Below are positions 13,201 to 28,340 of a stretch of 64,000 nt of DNA, one piece after another. The translations under genes and the position numbers were made by a program. Source of the DNA: Smittium mucronatum (taxonomy: Eukaryota > Kickxellomycota > Harpellomycetes > Harpellales > Legeriomycetaceae). Below the pieces are notes generated by a model. The model worked only from the letters and a program-made list of their open reading frames with translations, made no database searches and was not told the origin of the DNA. Numbering within the stretch: the first letter of the stretch is position 1; every line of letters starts with the position of its first letter. The stretch lies in NCBI GenBank assembly GCA_001953115.1, contig LSSL01000764.1, forward strand, positions 1 to 64,000, read 5' to 3'.

Positions 13201-15252
13201 GATATTACCGCTTCATTGCAACAAATGTTAAATAATCTGCTGTTCACTTTTTATGATGCAAAATCTGGACATTGAGAGTCAATACTCGCTTCAATTTGTA
13301 TATTACTTCATCAGTCACTTTTTTTTTGTAGTTTTACTTTGTTTTATAATTTTTTAAATTGAAATTTCGACACCTTTAACTTTCTTTATAATTGTAAATA
13401 CTGTTATCATGTGTTTTTTAATTTTTTAATTTTGTTTGTTTTTGATAGGGATGATGAATTTTTCATTTTTCTCATTCACATTTTTACAAAAAAATGGCAA
13501 TTTCAAATATCAAAAGCAAAAAATTAGGAATTTGAGTAAAATTTTAAATAAATCTTTATGCCATATTTACCCTTGAGCTAATGCACATGATATATGTAGG
13601 TGCTGCGGTAGTAGTGATCAATTGTATAATAAATTTTCCCATTCAATTAAAATTTTATTGAATTTTCTTTTAATTTGTTTGATCCGTTTTTATTAAACTA
13701 TTAGAAATGAATCTATTTTGCTAAAAATATGATACAATAAGATTCCATATCTGACTCGTGATATATAATTGAATTTCCTATTTAGGAAATATATTTTATG
13801 GATTATTTAAACTTACGCTATTCGATCCAATGGTAGCCCTGGGGGTACTTTTTGCGCTATTATTACTAATATCAGGTGTTTGATTTTAGGGTCGTATATT
13901 TATTTTATATGCTTTTTATCATTTTCAAATAATGATTCAAGGGCGGCAATTTTTCGTTACTGCGCAGAGAATATTTTAATATAAAAAAATATTAAAACTA
14001 ATATCATAATTACAGATGTGATTTTCTTCTTCTAATTGGCTTTTGTCGTTTTTTCAGCAGACTAGAATAGATGACTAATAAAATATTATAATAAAACATT
14101 TTGATTATCTTGTGACGAATTTTCTTCGAAAAAGATATTTAAAAAAGAAAGCTAATTTATTATATTCTTAAACCTCGTTTCAATACCCCATTTCAAAAAC
14201 TTTACTCTATACAACATTTTGTAATGTTAGGCATTGAAAGTTTTAATGAAGAATAATATTTGCCTCTCAGTTACAATATTTTCCTAGGACTGATAAGAAT
14301 ATATCCCAATTTTTAAATACAGATCCAGCAAATGAAGTAAATGTAAGTACTCATTAGTATAATATTATTCATATACACTAGCATACACAAATAGTGGCGC
14401 TAAATGAATAACAAAATCAAATCCTGTAACACCCCCGATCTTTATAGATGTATTCCAAGATCTTCTATTTTAATCTTCTTCATAATTACCCCCCCCCCCT
14501 CCTCCCGATATTCACTTTTTATTCCTCAAATTTTAAATTTAATCCGCCTATCAATTGGGTATATAATAACTATTTAATGTAAACTAAACTGATTTTTTTT
14601 AGATCAAAAAATAAAAAAGACTCGGGATAGACAAAAAAATGTTGAGCTGAAAGTATATCACATTAAGATTGTTGTAGACACGCCTAAGGCGACCTAAAAC
14701 AGAACTTTTTTTACAGAGAGAATATTATTAACTATTAACCGTTGTGAAAATCGGTGAAAATGAGGGAATAAAAAAGCGCCTTTTCTTAATGCTTGTAGGA
14801 TCAAGTTTGCTTCTGGAAATCAAAAATTGGTATAAAATCGCACAAATCGTTATATAATATTATTCACTCTGTTCTTATAGGGTCTTTAAGGTGTATTGGA
14901 TTAATAAAATATGGAATTTATTTCTTAATCCAGTATTTTTAGTTTTGGGTATATAAAAACATCTTTCTTAAAAAAAGACTAGCTATACAGTAACTAGGGC
15001 CCTGGTTTTTTTCTAAATATTAGAGATTGTGCTTTAATCAGATAAAGTCATGCTAATTAGTATTAGCCCATCACCAACTCGATTGGAGACAAGATCATCA
15101 ACTCAATATACCTCCAAAATTTCTTTAATAGCCTCTTCATCCTCCACACTTATTCGCTTGCTCTTTTATTTGATAGGAAAGTCAATACTACTGGGCTAAT
15201 CCTTTAAGGCTCTTTTTCAATGTTCCCGTTTGATTGGATTCTATTTCTCTTT
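13201..15252. other. Gene-free region downstream of the kinase
   Basis: AT-rich DNA without a supported gene. It includes an 11-nt poly-C tract (14,489-14,499). An AATAAA hexamer at 13,547-13,552 could serve the kinase transcript but lies some 350 nt past the stop. Confidence 0.5.
14489..14499. repeat. Poly-C tract (11 nt)
   Basis: Eleven C followed by TCCTCCC in AT-rich surroundings. It is one of four tracts of the same length in the window. Confidence 0.8.
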
Positions 15253-15256
15253 TTAA

Positions 15257-15421
15257 CCCTTTCAAGGCTAGTGGCACAAAAATAGCTCTCATTTTTAATT
15301 CAATGCCATCATTGAATTGACAATACTCGTATAACATTGAATAACTCGATAAATTTTTCCAATTGAAATGTTCAATACATACAATAATAGAAATGAGGGA
15401 AAAGTTTGGGCACGGAAAGGG
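15257..15421 (+). mobile_element. TTAA-flanked miniature transposable element, family 1 (165 bp)
   Basis: Both ends are intact. TTAA (15,253-15,256) is followed by CCCTTTCAAGGC, and the right end reads GGCACGGAAAGGG followed by TTAA (15,422-15,425). The termini are inverted repeats of the CCCTTTC type and the target duplication is TTAA, as known for piggyBac-superfamily elements. The copy at 54.7 kb shares the left end and the right 'AAGTTTGGGC-CGGAAAGGG' end. At 165 bp it is non-autonomous. Confidence 0.8.
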
Positions 15422-15449
15422 TTAATAAAGCAATTTCCGCTCTACCTCA

Positions 15450-15490
15450 TCAACCCTTTAAAGGCTGAAAGTTTGTAATAATTGACCATA
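15450..15490 (+). mobile_element. Fragment of a TTAA-type element end
   Basis: TCAA followed by CCCTTTAAAGGCTG, 29 nt past the intact family 1 copy. It resembles a decayed family 1 left end. No partner end was found. Confidence 0.3.
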
Positions 15491-15515
15491 ACTTGAACTC
15501 ATAAAATTCCTTCAA

Positions 15516-15686
15516 CTCTTTGGCTGAAAATACATTAAATTTTGAGGTTTTTTATACCAATATTTATGTCACTTTGCTTCGCTTTGAAAAATTTGCGCTT
15601 GATTGGGTATACTACATTATTTCCAAGCAAATTCCTTCGAAAACTGGCAAACCAAAATACGTAGTGCACCATGACGTAAAAAAGAG
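15516..15686 (+). mobile_element. TTAA-type miniature element, family 2 (171 bp, decayed ends)
   Basis: It aligns by eye with the copies at 34.4 kb and 55.0 kb. It shares CTCTTT at the left, 'CCAATATTTATG-CACTTTG' in the middle, and 'GTAGTGCACCATGACG' then AAAGAG at the right. The flanking tetranucleotides have drifted to TCAA and CTAA. Open frames inside it are incidental. Confidence 0.65.
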
Positions 15687-18600
15687 CTAAAAATTTTAAT
15701 ATATCATATAAGCGTAATCCATTGGATAATTTAAAATTGCGCCCAAATATGAATACTTGGCTATTAGCTAATCGGAGCTCAATGTAAATTTGGGTCCTGA
15801 AAAGCAAAACCAACTATCTTATTTCGCTTTTTAGCATACTTTTTTAATCCGAACCTAAAATAACAGAAATTGCATAATAATGTAGCTACTGGAAATTTTT
15901 AGCCTCATTTGTGGCTCTATACTCTTCACTAACATGTATATATTATGTTTTTTTAATTTCAAGGCCGAAGGAACAGAAATGGTACGATATATGAATTCAT
16001 TGGAGACCATAAATTGATTTTTAATGCCGAGATCATGTCATCCGCTAACCGAAGCATCTCAAGTGCAAATATAGTAGTAAATCTATAACATTTATAATTT
16101 GCGCAATTAGAAAGTAAAAAAGACATAAAACATATTGTATTTTTGAAAATAAATTAATAATTAGATGAAAATGGTGGTAATTAGACTGTAGGATTGTTTA
16201 GTTTTTTTTTTGAATAAGTTTACGGAATTACCTCAAAATATTTAAGATTTTGCGCTTAAAATAAAAAAAATCTTGGTCCCGCTTGGAAATTAAATATTTA
16301 TTCCCGACCAACTCTTCTTCTTAAACCCCGGGCACTCTTTTCGCAGATCAAGTTGCAAAAGACAAACACGTGCATAAATAAATTTAGATCATGATAAAAA
16401 TTAATGCTGTTACATGTGTCAGTATTTTGTTGATAATTGCTTCACATAAATAAAAAGTAATCTTTTTCAAAAAAAAAACTGTCTATAAAGTGTAGATTTC
16501 GTTTCCTGAATTATATTTGCCAATTATTTCCCTGAGCTTAAAAAAATATGATAGAAAATTTTTTACTTGTCCTCATATATATTGAACCCTAGAATTTATG
16601 GAAATATATGGTTCAGCGCTCAAGTTTACTTTTCATATGTACTCTCTAGCTCTTGTTTTCTCGAAAAAATGGATCTGAGATCAATGATTCTCAATTATTT
16701 TTTTTTCGTATAAATATATTGAATAATGATAAATTTTGACACCCCGCTCCATTGAAAGCTCTCTGTACTCTTTTTTTATACATTGATTTTATATCATAGT
16801 ATTGAAAGCTATCAATATAATTACTTTTAGATTCTCGCAGAATAAAATAGCAGTATTGCATAGTGGAATTCTTCTCGGGGAATTATTATTATGTATAAAA
16901 ACTATGGCTAATCCGATACTGCGTTGAGATATTTTGGCGGGAAACTGAAATAAAGGGATGAGTTTTTAGGTAAATTTTTTTGAAAATTCCCTATTGTGCT
17001 ATTCTACGGAATTTGATGAGTTTTTAATGTGTATTAAATTTAACCGCTTTATCATCTTTCAAAACCTAATCGGTTAAGTATGGAGCCATATCCTATAATA
17101 TATCCCCATATAATAAATCTGTATATTTCATAACAATATCAATACTATCCTCCCCTTTATTCGAGGAAATGGAAAACAAGAATCTTTTATATTAGGATTG
17201 TAAAAGATTCTTTCTTCTAACCCTCCTCCAAAAGAGATAAAGAAATGTGTTTTCCAATGAAAATAGAAAAATAAGTGAGTTTTTTTTTATTATTTTTTAA
17301 TATCTATTAAAAAAAAAGAAATTATTCTAACCAAAAAAAAAAAAGATCTATCTCGGAAATAATTATAGGAAATAATTATTATTTAGAACTAATGATATTA
17401 AAAAAAAAGAGAAGGAGAAACGTCTCCAATTTATCACTTATTGCAATTTCGAGATTTATTTTTCATCTTTTGAAAAAATATTCATGCTGATAATGCTATT
17501 GTTTTTAAATTAGAAAAAAAAAAATTTCGGATATATTCTTCATTCGAAAAAAAACTAAAAAAAAATCGGGGTTAGTTGTGAAAATTCTAAAACGATTTCA
17601 TTAGGGTTGATTTTATGAATTTTTTTCAAGCCACTTTATATATTTCTTTATAAAATATTAGAGTAAATTTTTTCGTATTAATAACAATAGAAATATACGG
17701 ATAAATAAATTTAGTACAAATTTAAAAAATTGATTTCATTTATGTAGTTTTCGATTCTTTTAATAAATATTTCATTTAGCTGACCATAATGAGATTGAGG
17801 GCCTATTTAAATTGGACTTTATTATTGGCTTCAATGAGGTCCACCTGTTTTGGGAATTTATCTGAGTTAATATATAATATAAATTTTGATAAAAATACAT
17901 GGCTTTTATCTCTTTTTTTGTGCTTGTGTTTAAAGCTAGGCTCGGAAAATGCATTATTTCTATATTTGAGGGGTTAATATACATATTAAAATAATAGATA
18001 GCTGACTATGTGACATAAAATATATTGAGGAAATTGCTGTATGTTTATTTTTTATTTTTCCGTGCGTTTTTTTACCCTCTTCTAATAAAATTTTGGTTTT
18101 TTATGAATTGTAAAATTTTGAATTATAATGGCGTTTAGAAAATGAATTTTTTTTTTATCTTGAGGGAGGGTGTGATTTCAAATTACTAATATAAAAATAT
18201 GGAGGCTTTATTTTTCATATATTTTTTTAAAAAAATGTCGTTTTATTGATTGATAAATATCCATTGTAAAAGCGGTACCTAAAAAGAATTACGATACATG
18301 ATTAAAATGGAAGTAATAAATTGTGAATACATATCAAATACATCAAAAAAAATTCGATTCATACTCGTTACGTTTGTAAAATTTACATATATATATAATT
18401 AAATATTTTTTTCTTGAGGAGAAATAAAATATAACCGAAAATATCTTTTTTTTGGTTTAGCTTTTTTTTTTCTTTCGTATTTTTTAATTAAACAAACATT
18501 AATTGATATTTATTGTTGCGATGGCGAAAATTTATTAAAAATTGAAAAATATACTAATCGGCTATCTCTGTAAAAAAAAAACAAGAGTATTTGGGACATA

Positions 18601-21600
18601 TTTTCATAATATTAAAACAGATTTAAATATTGAATCGACTAAATCTTTAGTATATCTATTTGGATAAAAAACAAAATAACTTCACGAATGCTTTTTGTTT
18701 GCATTATTTTAAAAAATGAAGCAATATTGATTGTTTCTCCTCGATTATATAATATTTAGTGTTAGAATACCTTAAATAAATCTTCTCTTTTGGTTTTTTA
18801 AAAAAATTTTCATTAATTTAACATTAGATATAATTAATAATTTTATCTTTAATTTTTAGGATCATTTTCTATACTCGAATCATCTTTTTTTTATCTCAAA
18901 ATTATTTAAAAATTGGATAAAATATATTTTAAAAGACAAAAAAACACTATAACCAGATATTAACCAAGTTGGAGTCTTGACGCCCAAATCAATATTCTTT
19001 ATTTCAGCCGATTTATTTTCTAATGCGAATTTCATCAAGTATTTTCCATATTTTTTAAAAAAAAATTCTAAAATATATTGGATAATTTAACCAAATTATT
19101 TCAAATAAATTTCTTGTTTTTATCTTTAAACAAAAAAAATTTATGAAACACATTTATACTTGAAAATTGAAAGAAAATATATCTAAAATTATATCTAAAT
19201 AAATAAATAATAAAAGACCTAGAAATTTTAAAAAGATAATCTTATAAACTCTTCTTTTTTTAAAAAAAAATTGGATTTTAAATGATAATATAAATAGGAT
19301 GCTAGCTTGAGAATAAAATTTAAAAAATTTTAAATTTCACTAATATAGACAGTTAATATTTGATATGATCATTATTTTTTTCAAGTATGAAAATATTTCA
19401 TTTTAATCGATTCATGTATTTATAATAGCTCCATTTAAGATTTGCATTATTAGACTAAAATATTTTTGAATGAGTGCGTTAAATAAAAATATTTTTTTAG
19501 ATATTTTTTTTCTGAGGATCCTGGATCATTGTTTATAAATTCGCAAAATATTTATTTATCTTGTTTCAAGTTTCTTTTAAAATCATTTTAAAGAGGTGTA
19601 ATAGATATTTTATTAAAATTCTATGTTTTTTTAATTATATTAAGACGTCCTTATATTTTTATGAATTTTTTTTATGGTTAATTTAATCTTAAAAAATTTT
19701 AAGTGTCTCTAAAATAGATTAAAATAAATTGTGTAAATATGCATTAAATGATTTTTTATATATTAAAATTATAGATTTATTATAGTTTATTTAACACTTT
19801 AGATAAGTTTATAATAAAAACGTCTCCTGTATAATCCCAATAAAAAAAGGTCATAAATAAAAAAAATATTTATTAAAATCACGATGTGGATGATTATAAT
19901 TTAGCAAAAAAACAAATTCCCAGATTTCATAAAAAAAACAAGATAATAAGATTTAAAATATATTTTTACCTAATGTTAATTCATGAAATAATTTCCAGTA
20001 CTATTTCTGTTAGATTTTTATTTTTATACTTTACATCGATTGATTAAATCTGGCAATAATAATCGAAAGAAATAATGGGGAAGAACAGAAAAGATAGCTA
20101 TTTAAGTAAATCTGGCTCAATTTTTAAACAAAAGAGTTTAATTTATCGAATAATAAAAATTAGAGGATAAATAGAGATAAATTAATAACTTTACAAAAAT
20201 TATTTTTAAAATATACTCATCTTTCCTAAATTTTGACTTTTTTTAATTGTAAAAAAATATCAAGCTAAAATAAATTTTGTTTTATTTTGGTTTATTTACC
20301 ATTATTATTAATTATTTTTTGGTACATGAAGAGTGATATCTCATTATCAATAAAAATTGGACAATAAAAATAAATCCTTAACATTTTTTCCATGAAAAAG
20401 AGTTAAATTAGGAATTAAGTGTGCTATTTAAAGGAAAATAAAAGATTAAATACAAAACCAAAGATATTAAGTAATAAAAAAATATCCCATTAAGCATTTT
20501 ATTCATGATCAATCTAATTTTGAAACCAAAACTCTTCTACATATATGACTTGTAAATATTTTCACGGGTCTAAAAATTTGATTTATTATTACAATATATA
20601 CAACAGATGATTAATTTCATACGTTATATTTTGATTATTTCAAGATACTAGCTTTTACCCTTTTTTTTAAGTTTAATTAAAATCTCCTAAATGAATATAT
20701 ATGTTCTATATATTTACCAAATCTAAAAAAGAAAAAATCCATAAGATTTTTTATAATTATAAATATATTGATAGTCAAGACTTTTTTTCAAACTATAAAT
20801 TAAAGAAATATGTATAATTTAGTGAAAATTTCAGTTTTTTTTAAATAATTTTTCAGTATTAAAACTCATTTAATATTAATTATTTTGAAATTGAAATTTT
20901 TTAATTTAAACTATTTTATATTTAATGAAACATGAAATAAATAAAATTTTTATAAATAGACATATTATTAATTGTATTTCTCGGATAATATTTAATTTTA
21001 TAAAATAACTCCTATTTTTTATGTTAATTTTGACATTGAACAGGGATGTAAATCAAAAAAGTGTATTTTTTAAATTTAAATTTTACTATTTTATATTGTA
21101 AATTTTATTTCAAGAAAATAGAAGCCGATTTTTATTTTTCCCGAAATCAAATAAACTTAGTTATTTTTCTGTAATTTTCATCTTGTTTAGTGTTTAAATA
21201 TAAAAGAAAATATACGGGTTAATTTCGAAATATATAATCGAAAAATTATTAATTTGCAATAATTATATAAATTATAGCTATTTAACAATTTTTTGCTTGT
21301 TTGAATTTCATGCTATAATATCTAAATTATTATTGGACTTAAAAAATTAAGGATTATGTCTAAGGATAATAAATATTTTAATAATAAATCAAATCTAAAT
21401 TAAGTGGTATTTACAGTTTATATTAGATAAAAACCGAATATAAAAATTTTAGTGATCAGAAAATATATTTAATAATTTGTAAAAACCATTAAAATAACTT
21501 AAATAAAACTAAATTTATCCGAAATGAGCCAAAATTTTTATTAATATTATTAAATATACATACTATAAAGTCAATAAATTAATAATAAAAAAGATTTTTT

Positions 21601-24600
21601 TATTTTTATCAAGAGTTTTGAATAATTTTAATATTTAAAGATATATAATAATTAATTTTGTGGTATAAAATTTTTTTCGAAACCTGAAAAAAGAACTCAA
21701 ATTCATAAATAACACGTTTAATTTTAAATACTATTAATACCAGTTTAAAATTTTTTTCACTCATAGAATCAGTTTTTTAGTGATAAAATTTGAATTAAAT
21801 TTAGAGATTTTAAATTAAAATAATAGTCACAAAAAAAAAATTTTAAACATATTTTTAGAGTGTGGCATTCAATAAAAATATTAATTACCTTTCTGCAATT
21901 GGGAAAAATTGAAAAAAATACTGTAAAATAATTTTAAAATAAAATGAGATTATGAGCTGTCTGTTTTCAACCTCTATTTCGAAAAACATCTCAAGTCAAA
22001 ATATATCTTTAAATTAAATAATTTAGAGATATTTTATTTTATACACCATTTTTTATTATTATTAAAACTAAACTCAATTTTCTCAAAATAAAAATTTGGT
22101 ATCATTTTTATCGATAACATAAAATATGAAATTATGAAATCTCAAAAAATAATTTTTAACTCATATGATGAAAAATTGCTTTATATAAATTAAATACCTT
22201 CTGAATTTAATGGTTGGGTTTTTCATTCTTATCTAATTTATATTCACATATAAATACCTTTTACTTACTTATTACTTTATTTAAAGCAAAAAAAAACATT
22301 AAATGTATATTGTAAATGTGTTTTTGTTTTTTATAGAACTTCTAATTGATCTTTTTTTGGATTAAACCCCAAATTATAATGAAAAAAATCGTACTTCTAA
22401 AACCATAAAAATAAAAAAGCCGGGATAAAAAAGATTTTGAGAGCTTTAAAACTTATATTTATGTTCTATGAAGATGGGTTCTACACAACATATATTTATA
22501 ATTACAGCGATTATTAATATTTACTTAATATTTTTTTATTTTGGATTTAATATTGAATTTATTTTGTTTCCTGAAAGTGTATTCAATTCATTTTCATATT
22601 TGAATTCCTTTACGTTTTTGGGATGAGATTGACTTTTTATTTCATTTTTTTATACATAAATTTAAGTTAGCATTGCAAAAGAGAGTGTAAAGATGTAATT
22701 TTGAAGTTCCATGCAATTTCAATTCACTTTTTATTTTACCAAATATTAATTAATTTTAAACCATATTAAATTATAAAATAAGAAATTAACGAAATTATAC
22801 CCTAGTATTTGAATTTTTTTATAAAAAACTTTACTCCTCATAAAAAAAATATATTATTCATTTTATTTTAAAATATTTCAAAATAATTCTCATATAAATA
22901 ATAATCAGAAATGGATTTAAACATATTTTTAAAGTACTTATATATATCCAATTGAAGTATTTACAGGATGAAAGTATTTAAAGCTTATATTTTATTACAC
23001 CAGCTTAAACTCATTAATACAACTCTCTTATAAAATGCTGATTCTTGATTTGATAAATAATCAAGCCTATACTTATATTAAATTTTGACTATAGTGGATA
23101 TAAAAAAGAAAATATAAGGTGTGAAATGTCAATTTTCGACAAAGATAGATTATTTTAAATTTTTTTTTCTATTGATAAACCTTCCGAATTTTTTAATGGG
23201 GTTGACTTAGCGATAATTTATTCAGAAAATTTGAAAGGCTAGCACCTGTGTTTAAAATTAGAGGGGTTGATATTAAAATAATTATTGTGAAAAGGTATTT
23301 AAAACCCGAATATTAATCAAAATTTAAGGATAAAATTCATCATTGAGAAAAAAAAATCACATATGACCAATGTAAATTATATGAAAAAAGAAAAAAAGTT
23401 CTAAAATTATATTCTTTTTAGTAGAATGGTTAAATTTATTACATAAATCAACTGATAGAGCTAAATATATTTTAGTTTCTTTTACATATCTTAATTTTTA
23501 CTTCTAAGAGTTTTTTATTTATTTTTTAGTAAAAATATTGATTAATAATAATCGGGGTTTTATTCGATTGAAATATTGGGTTTAGTAAATAATAATTGGA
23601 GTAAATCTAAAGAAGGGAGCTTCACCAAAAATTTGAAAGCAATAAATATTTATTAAGCCATTATTGTGTTGAAATGAAATTGAAATATAATGCTTTGTGG
23701 AAAAAAGTGTCTTTTTTTATTAAAAGCCTCCCATATATATGCGAAAAATATTTATCTAATATAGTATTATTTGTACTTCCAATGCATATATTCCAAAAAA
23801 TATCTGCATTATTTCACTTTCAATTTATGTAGTAAATTAAAAACATATGTATTAATGAATGTATTTCTCTTTATTCCGTTTAAAGGCATTCTTTTAAAAC
23901 ATTTTTTAATTTATAAATCAATTTTATAAGATTTTGTTAAAATGAATAGAAAATTATCTTGTAATTTTTTAAATTTATTTTTAAATTACTCTGAAGTTCT
24001 AAAAGAATACTAATTTATGATGATTGTATATTCGATTAATTTACCTAATGAAATAAAATCTGAGGATATTTAAATTGCTATTAATGGTTTTTAATTTTTA
24101 CAATATTTAATATTAAAATTAGATGTAGCATAGAATTTTATTATAAATAAATATAGTTACTTTTGACCAACTTTTTATCATTTTAAACAATAAAACTAAA
24201 AATATAATTATCCTTATTTTGTTTTATTTAGATCAATTTATAACAGTAGAATTTTTTTCGACTGTTCAGTTTTTTCACACCAAATAGTTTATTTGTTATT
24301 ATAATATCATATTAACAAATGGAAAATCATTTTATTATTTAATAGAAAATATAATCATCAAAAAATAAGTGAACAAAAATCAAATTAAAAAATATATTAG
24401 AACTTCTCAAATAGTTTTTACTGATTAATAAAAATTTATTCATGTTTTATTCAAAAAATAATGATAAAAATCTCGAATTTAAGGTCAATATGGCAGGACA
24501 AAATTCTATCAAAAAAAATTAGATTAACACACAGAAAATGAATTTATTTTATCATTTTTTCTGTTATAAGAAATTAGCTTTTATTTTTCAATGGTTTTAT

Positions 24601-24749
24601 TTTTATTTTTCGGCAATTAAATAATGCATAGTTTACTATTTTATAAAATTATCAATTGAACAAAAAAAGAATTGAGTTTTATTTTCATTTTTATAAGCAA
24701 AAAATTAGTATTTTATTTTTCTTTGATTAAAAAAATCGGTTTCATTGAA

Positions 24750-24760
24750 CCCCCCCCCCC
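24750..24760. repeat. Poly-C tract (11 nt)
   Basis: Eleven C within otherwise A/T-only sequence, the same length as three other tracts. Confidence 0.8.
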
Positions 24761-27700
24761 ATTTTCGATATTTTTATATTTCTGAATTTAATTTTGTATT
24801 TTTTTTAAAAAAATAAAATAAAAATCACGAATTTGAAATTTTTTTAAAAAAAATCTAATTCTTAATATAAAAAGCTGTTATTTTACAAAATAAACCGGTT
24901 CAATACACATATCACGACATATCGTGTAAATTCTTGCTTTAGTTTTATATTTTTTCTGAAATTATTTCACAAATTAATCTCATAGCCGAAAATTTTTTTG
25001 AGATAAAAATATTTAAAGGATTTTAAGTACAGATAATACTATAATGTTGATAAATATACAATGAATAGCAATAAAAATTATAAAAGGGCATTTATTAATC
25101 ATGTATCATCCAATTATTATTAAATATCATTTTTCGTAAATATCTTAAGGAAGAATTATTTTTATTTTTAGAAATTACTAATTATTCTTCATCTTTATTC
25201 TTTATTTTGTAACAAATATTGTCTTTTGTTTTTAGTATAGATATAATTAGTAAACTATGATATTTTTTCCCAAAAATAAAGGTAAAAAAGCAGTGAGTAA
25301 AAGAGAATGATGATATTAGATAAGATTATTTATATAAAAAGAAATATCGGTTGGAGTTATTATAACATAGGTTATATTATTAAAAATAAATCTAAATATG
25401 AATCTTGATAAATTTAGATAGTTACAATTGTATAAACATCGCTATTATAATTAAGATATTTGAGAAAACATAATTTATCATGTTTTTATTTTTTTATACT
25501 TATTAAATGAGGAAAAAAAGTTATAGAAAATAATCTATGTAGATATATTTTTAATTCTTTACCGAAAATTTTATGATAATTTTACTTTTTTTTTTCATAT
25601 TAATAATTTAATATAGGTCTGATCTTAAAAATAATTAATTTTCGGGATTTAATAATTTCAAGTTCTGTTTCTTAATTTTGGCTTTTTTAAAAAACATAAA
25701 AACGTAAAAACAAAAATTAAGATCGTATATCTTAGTTTAAACCATACGAAACACAATTTTTTTATTCATAAAATATGTTAAGAAATATTCATTAATTTAG
25801 CATACGATATATCTCAAATAATATTATATAAATATTTTAACAGATAAAACCAATAAAAGTTGGTCACAAAAATATCAGTTAAAATTAATTGGATTTTTTG
25901 CTTTTTTCATACTCATTTATAATGTCAATTATAAAGCTTCGGTGTATTTCAGATCATATGTACTAATTTTTTCTCTTTTAATATCAAATTAAATAGATAA
26001 TACGAATAAAAGCTAAAAAAACGTGGTGATTGCAATGATAAAATTAAAATTTGTTCAAATTAGTCTTTAAATTTCTAGAATATTTAAATATCTGTCTATT
26101 AAAATTTTTCATTTAATTCGAATTTTTTTAGAGATTGGCTCAAATTAAAAAAAAAGCGTTCTAATTTTTTAAAAAAAATAATTAAATTGCTATTTATTAT
26201 CAAAATTTAATGTTTTTATATTACTATAAATTTTTTTAAAATGATAATTTTTTATTAAGAAAAGCATTATGTGATAGAAACCAACCCAAAATTAAACGAA
26301 ATAATAATGGAATTTAAAGTTTTTAAATTAAAGATTAAAAGGCTTAGTTTTTCAATGCATCAAGATTAATACTCTAAAAGATAACTAATTCATAAATATA
26401 TATGAATTAATAAATATTCCTTGTTTCGTAATGCTAAACTAAATGATGATGTCAATCTAATGACAATTTCATCCTATTGTGATATAATTGATGCATACCA
26501 TTTTTTGAGATAATCAAAGTGGGCTAATATTTATTTCTTACACTAATATAGGCTTGTTATCATTTTTAATGGGATAAAAAATAAGCTTTGTTTAAAAATA
26601 TCTATTATTTGATTTTTAGGAGCAAAAAAAGTTTTTAATTTGCTTTAACCGATTTTAATTATTTACTTGGTAAAATTTTACCATTTTTATCTATAAAAAT
26701 CATAGTCGTGAATTTAATTGAAGATGACAATAATAGACTTAAAGAAATAAATATAAATTTAGTAAGTAGAGTGATATCTTTTCTTAGATATTAAAAAAGG
26801 GTTAAAATTTATTTTTTTTGGAATTAAATCCAAATTACTATCACGAGCAGATAAAGAAATACTCATGTAACTTTTTAAACAAGAATAAAATATCACTGAA
26901 AGATATCTATGCATTAATTATATTTTTTATAAGAATATATTTCGCTTATTAAACTATTTATTAATATTATGTAATCATTTTTGTCAAAAAATAAAAGGTT
27001 AAATTGTGTTCATTTTAATCATTAAAAATAAGTTTTTATATGTAACTTTTTTACTTTCAAGACACATTTCATGCAAGCCATTCAAAAATTATATATTTAT
27101 AAGAAATTTCCAACAGTAAAGTGTCAAATATACTTTTTTTTTTTATAATGATCCATATTGAGCCAAAAATTATCATTTAATAAAATAATGAAATCTATTA
27201 ACTCGCAAACATAATAAAAATATTGTTTAAAAATAATTATATGTATACAAAGAGAAGTTTTTTTTAACACAAACCTAAAAAAATACTATAAAATATTGAG
27301 TATGTTATATTAAATTAAGAAAACGAATAAAATACTGAAGATTTTATTAACAAATTAAAAATTACATGAAAATTAAAGCCGCAATTTATCAAACTGTATT
27401 AAGATAAGCAAAAAAAGGGAAAAAAATAATATCACAGCAAATACCTGTTTTTTTAGGACATTTTCTATGGGATCTAGAATAAAAAAATTACAGTTCAAAT
27501 ATAATTAAAAAACATGTGTAAATATTAGATTAAATTTTATTATTCTTAAAAAAAATTCTTGGAAATTGATTCTTTTGTTTTTCTAAAAAAAATAATCTTA
27601 ACACCTCTTTTTGAATGAACACTTTTTCGATATTTTTTTTTACAATCTGAAATACAATTAACTAGAAATAAAAATGATATAGTATAGGTTCAAGGAGAAA

Positions 27701-28280
27701 AACAAAAAAGTATATAACATATAACATAAAATTAGCTCTTATTTAAATTTTATACAATTTAAAAAATAATATAATCTAATATAAAGTCATTAACTTGTAT
27801 AAATTTAGGAAAGTTGCTGAGGAGTCGTGGGTAAAAATTAAATCTTCAAAGGGATGTATACTTTTATGGAAGGAGCATTCTCCAGATCAAGAAAACCATA
27901 ATCAATATATATAGTGATAATCGTTTTTTTATAATAAAAACATATTAAAGCTTTGAATTTGTGGTTATATGGATCACAGCTTTCACGTATATTAACTACG
28001 AAAAGTATTATATAAAACTCGCAGAAAGTTCATCATATTTTTCCGGGTTTTTATAAATATAATGCACAATTTGTAATTTATGAGAATTCGGATGTTTTTT
28101 AATAAGATTTTGCTTCTTCTTAGGATGGAGGAAAATAATTATTGATGACTTGTACTAAAATACACACTCAAGCCAAAAATTCAATATTTATTTTAATAGT
28201 AAAAAGAATTCAGAAATACATATGATTTTTTTAGATTTTTTATCTGATTCTAACTTAAAATGAAATTCCGTGGTAAAAAT

Positions 28281-28340
28281 ACTGATATATATATATCAGT
28301 TTTTTCGATTTAAAAATCAAAAATCAAAAATCAAATATCA
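28281..28340. repeat. Perfect 20-bp palindrome followed by a heptamer tandem
   Basis: 28,281-28,300 reads ACTGATATATATATATCAGT, identical to its reverse complement. About 12 nt later come roughly three copies of an AAAAATC-like heptamer. It could form a hairpin or be chance in AT-rich DNA. Confidence 0.6.
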
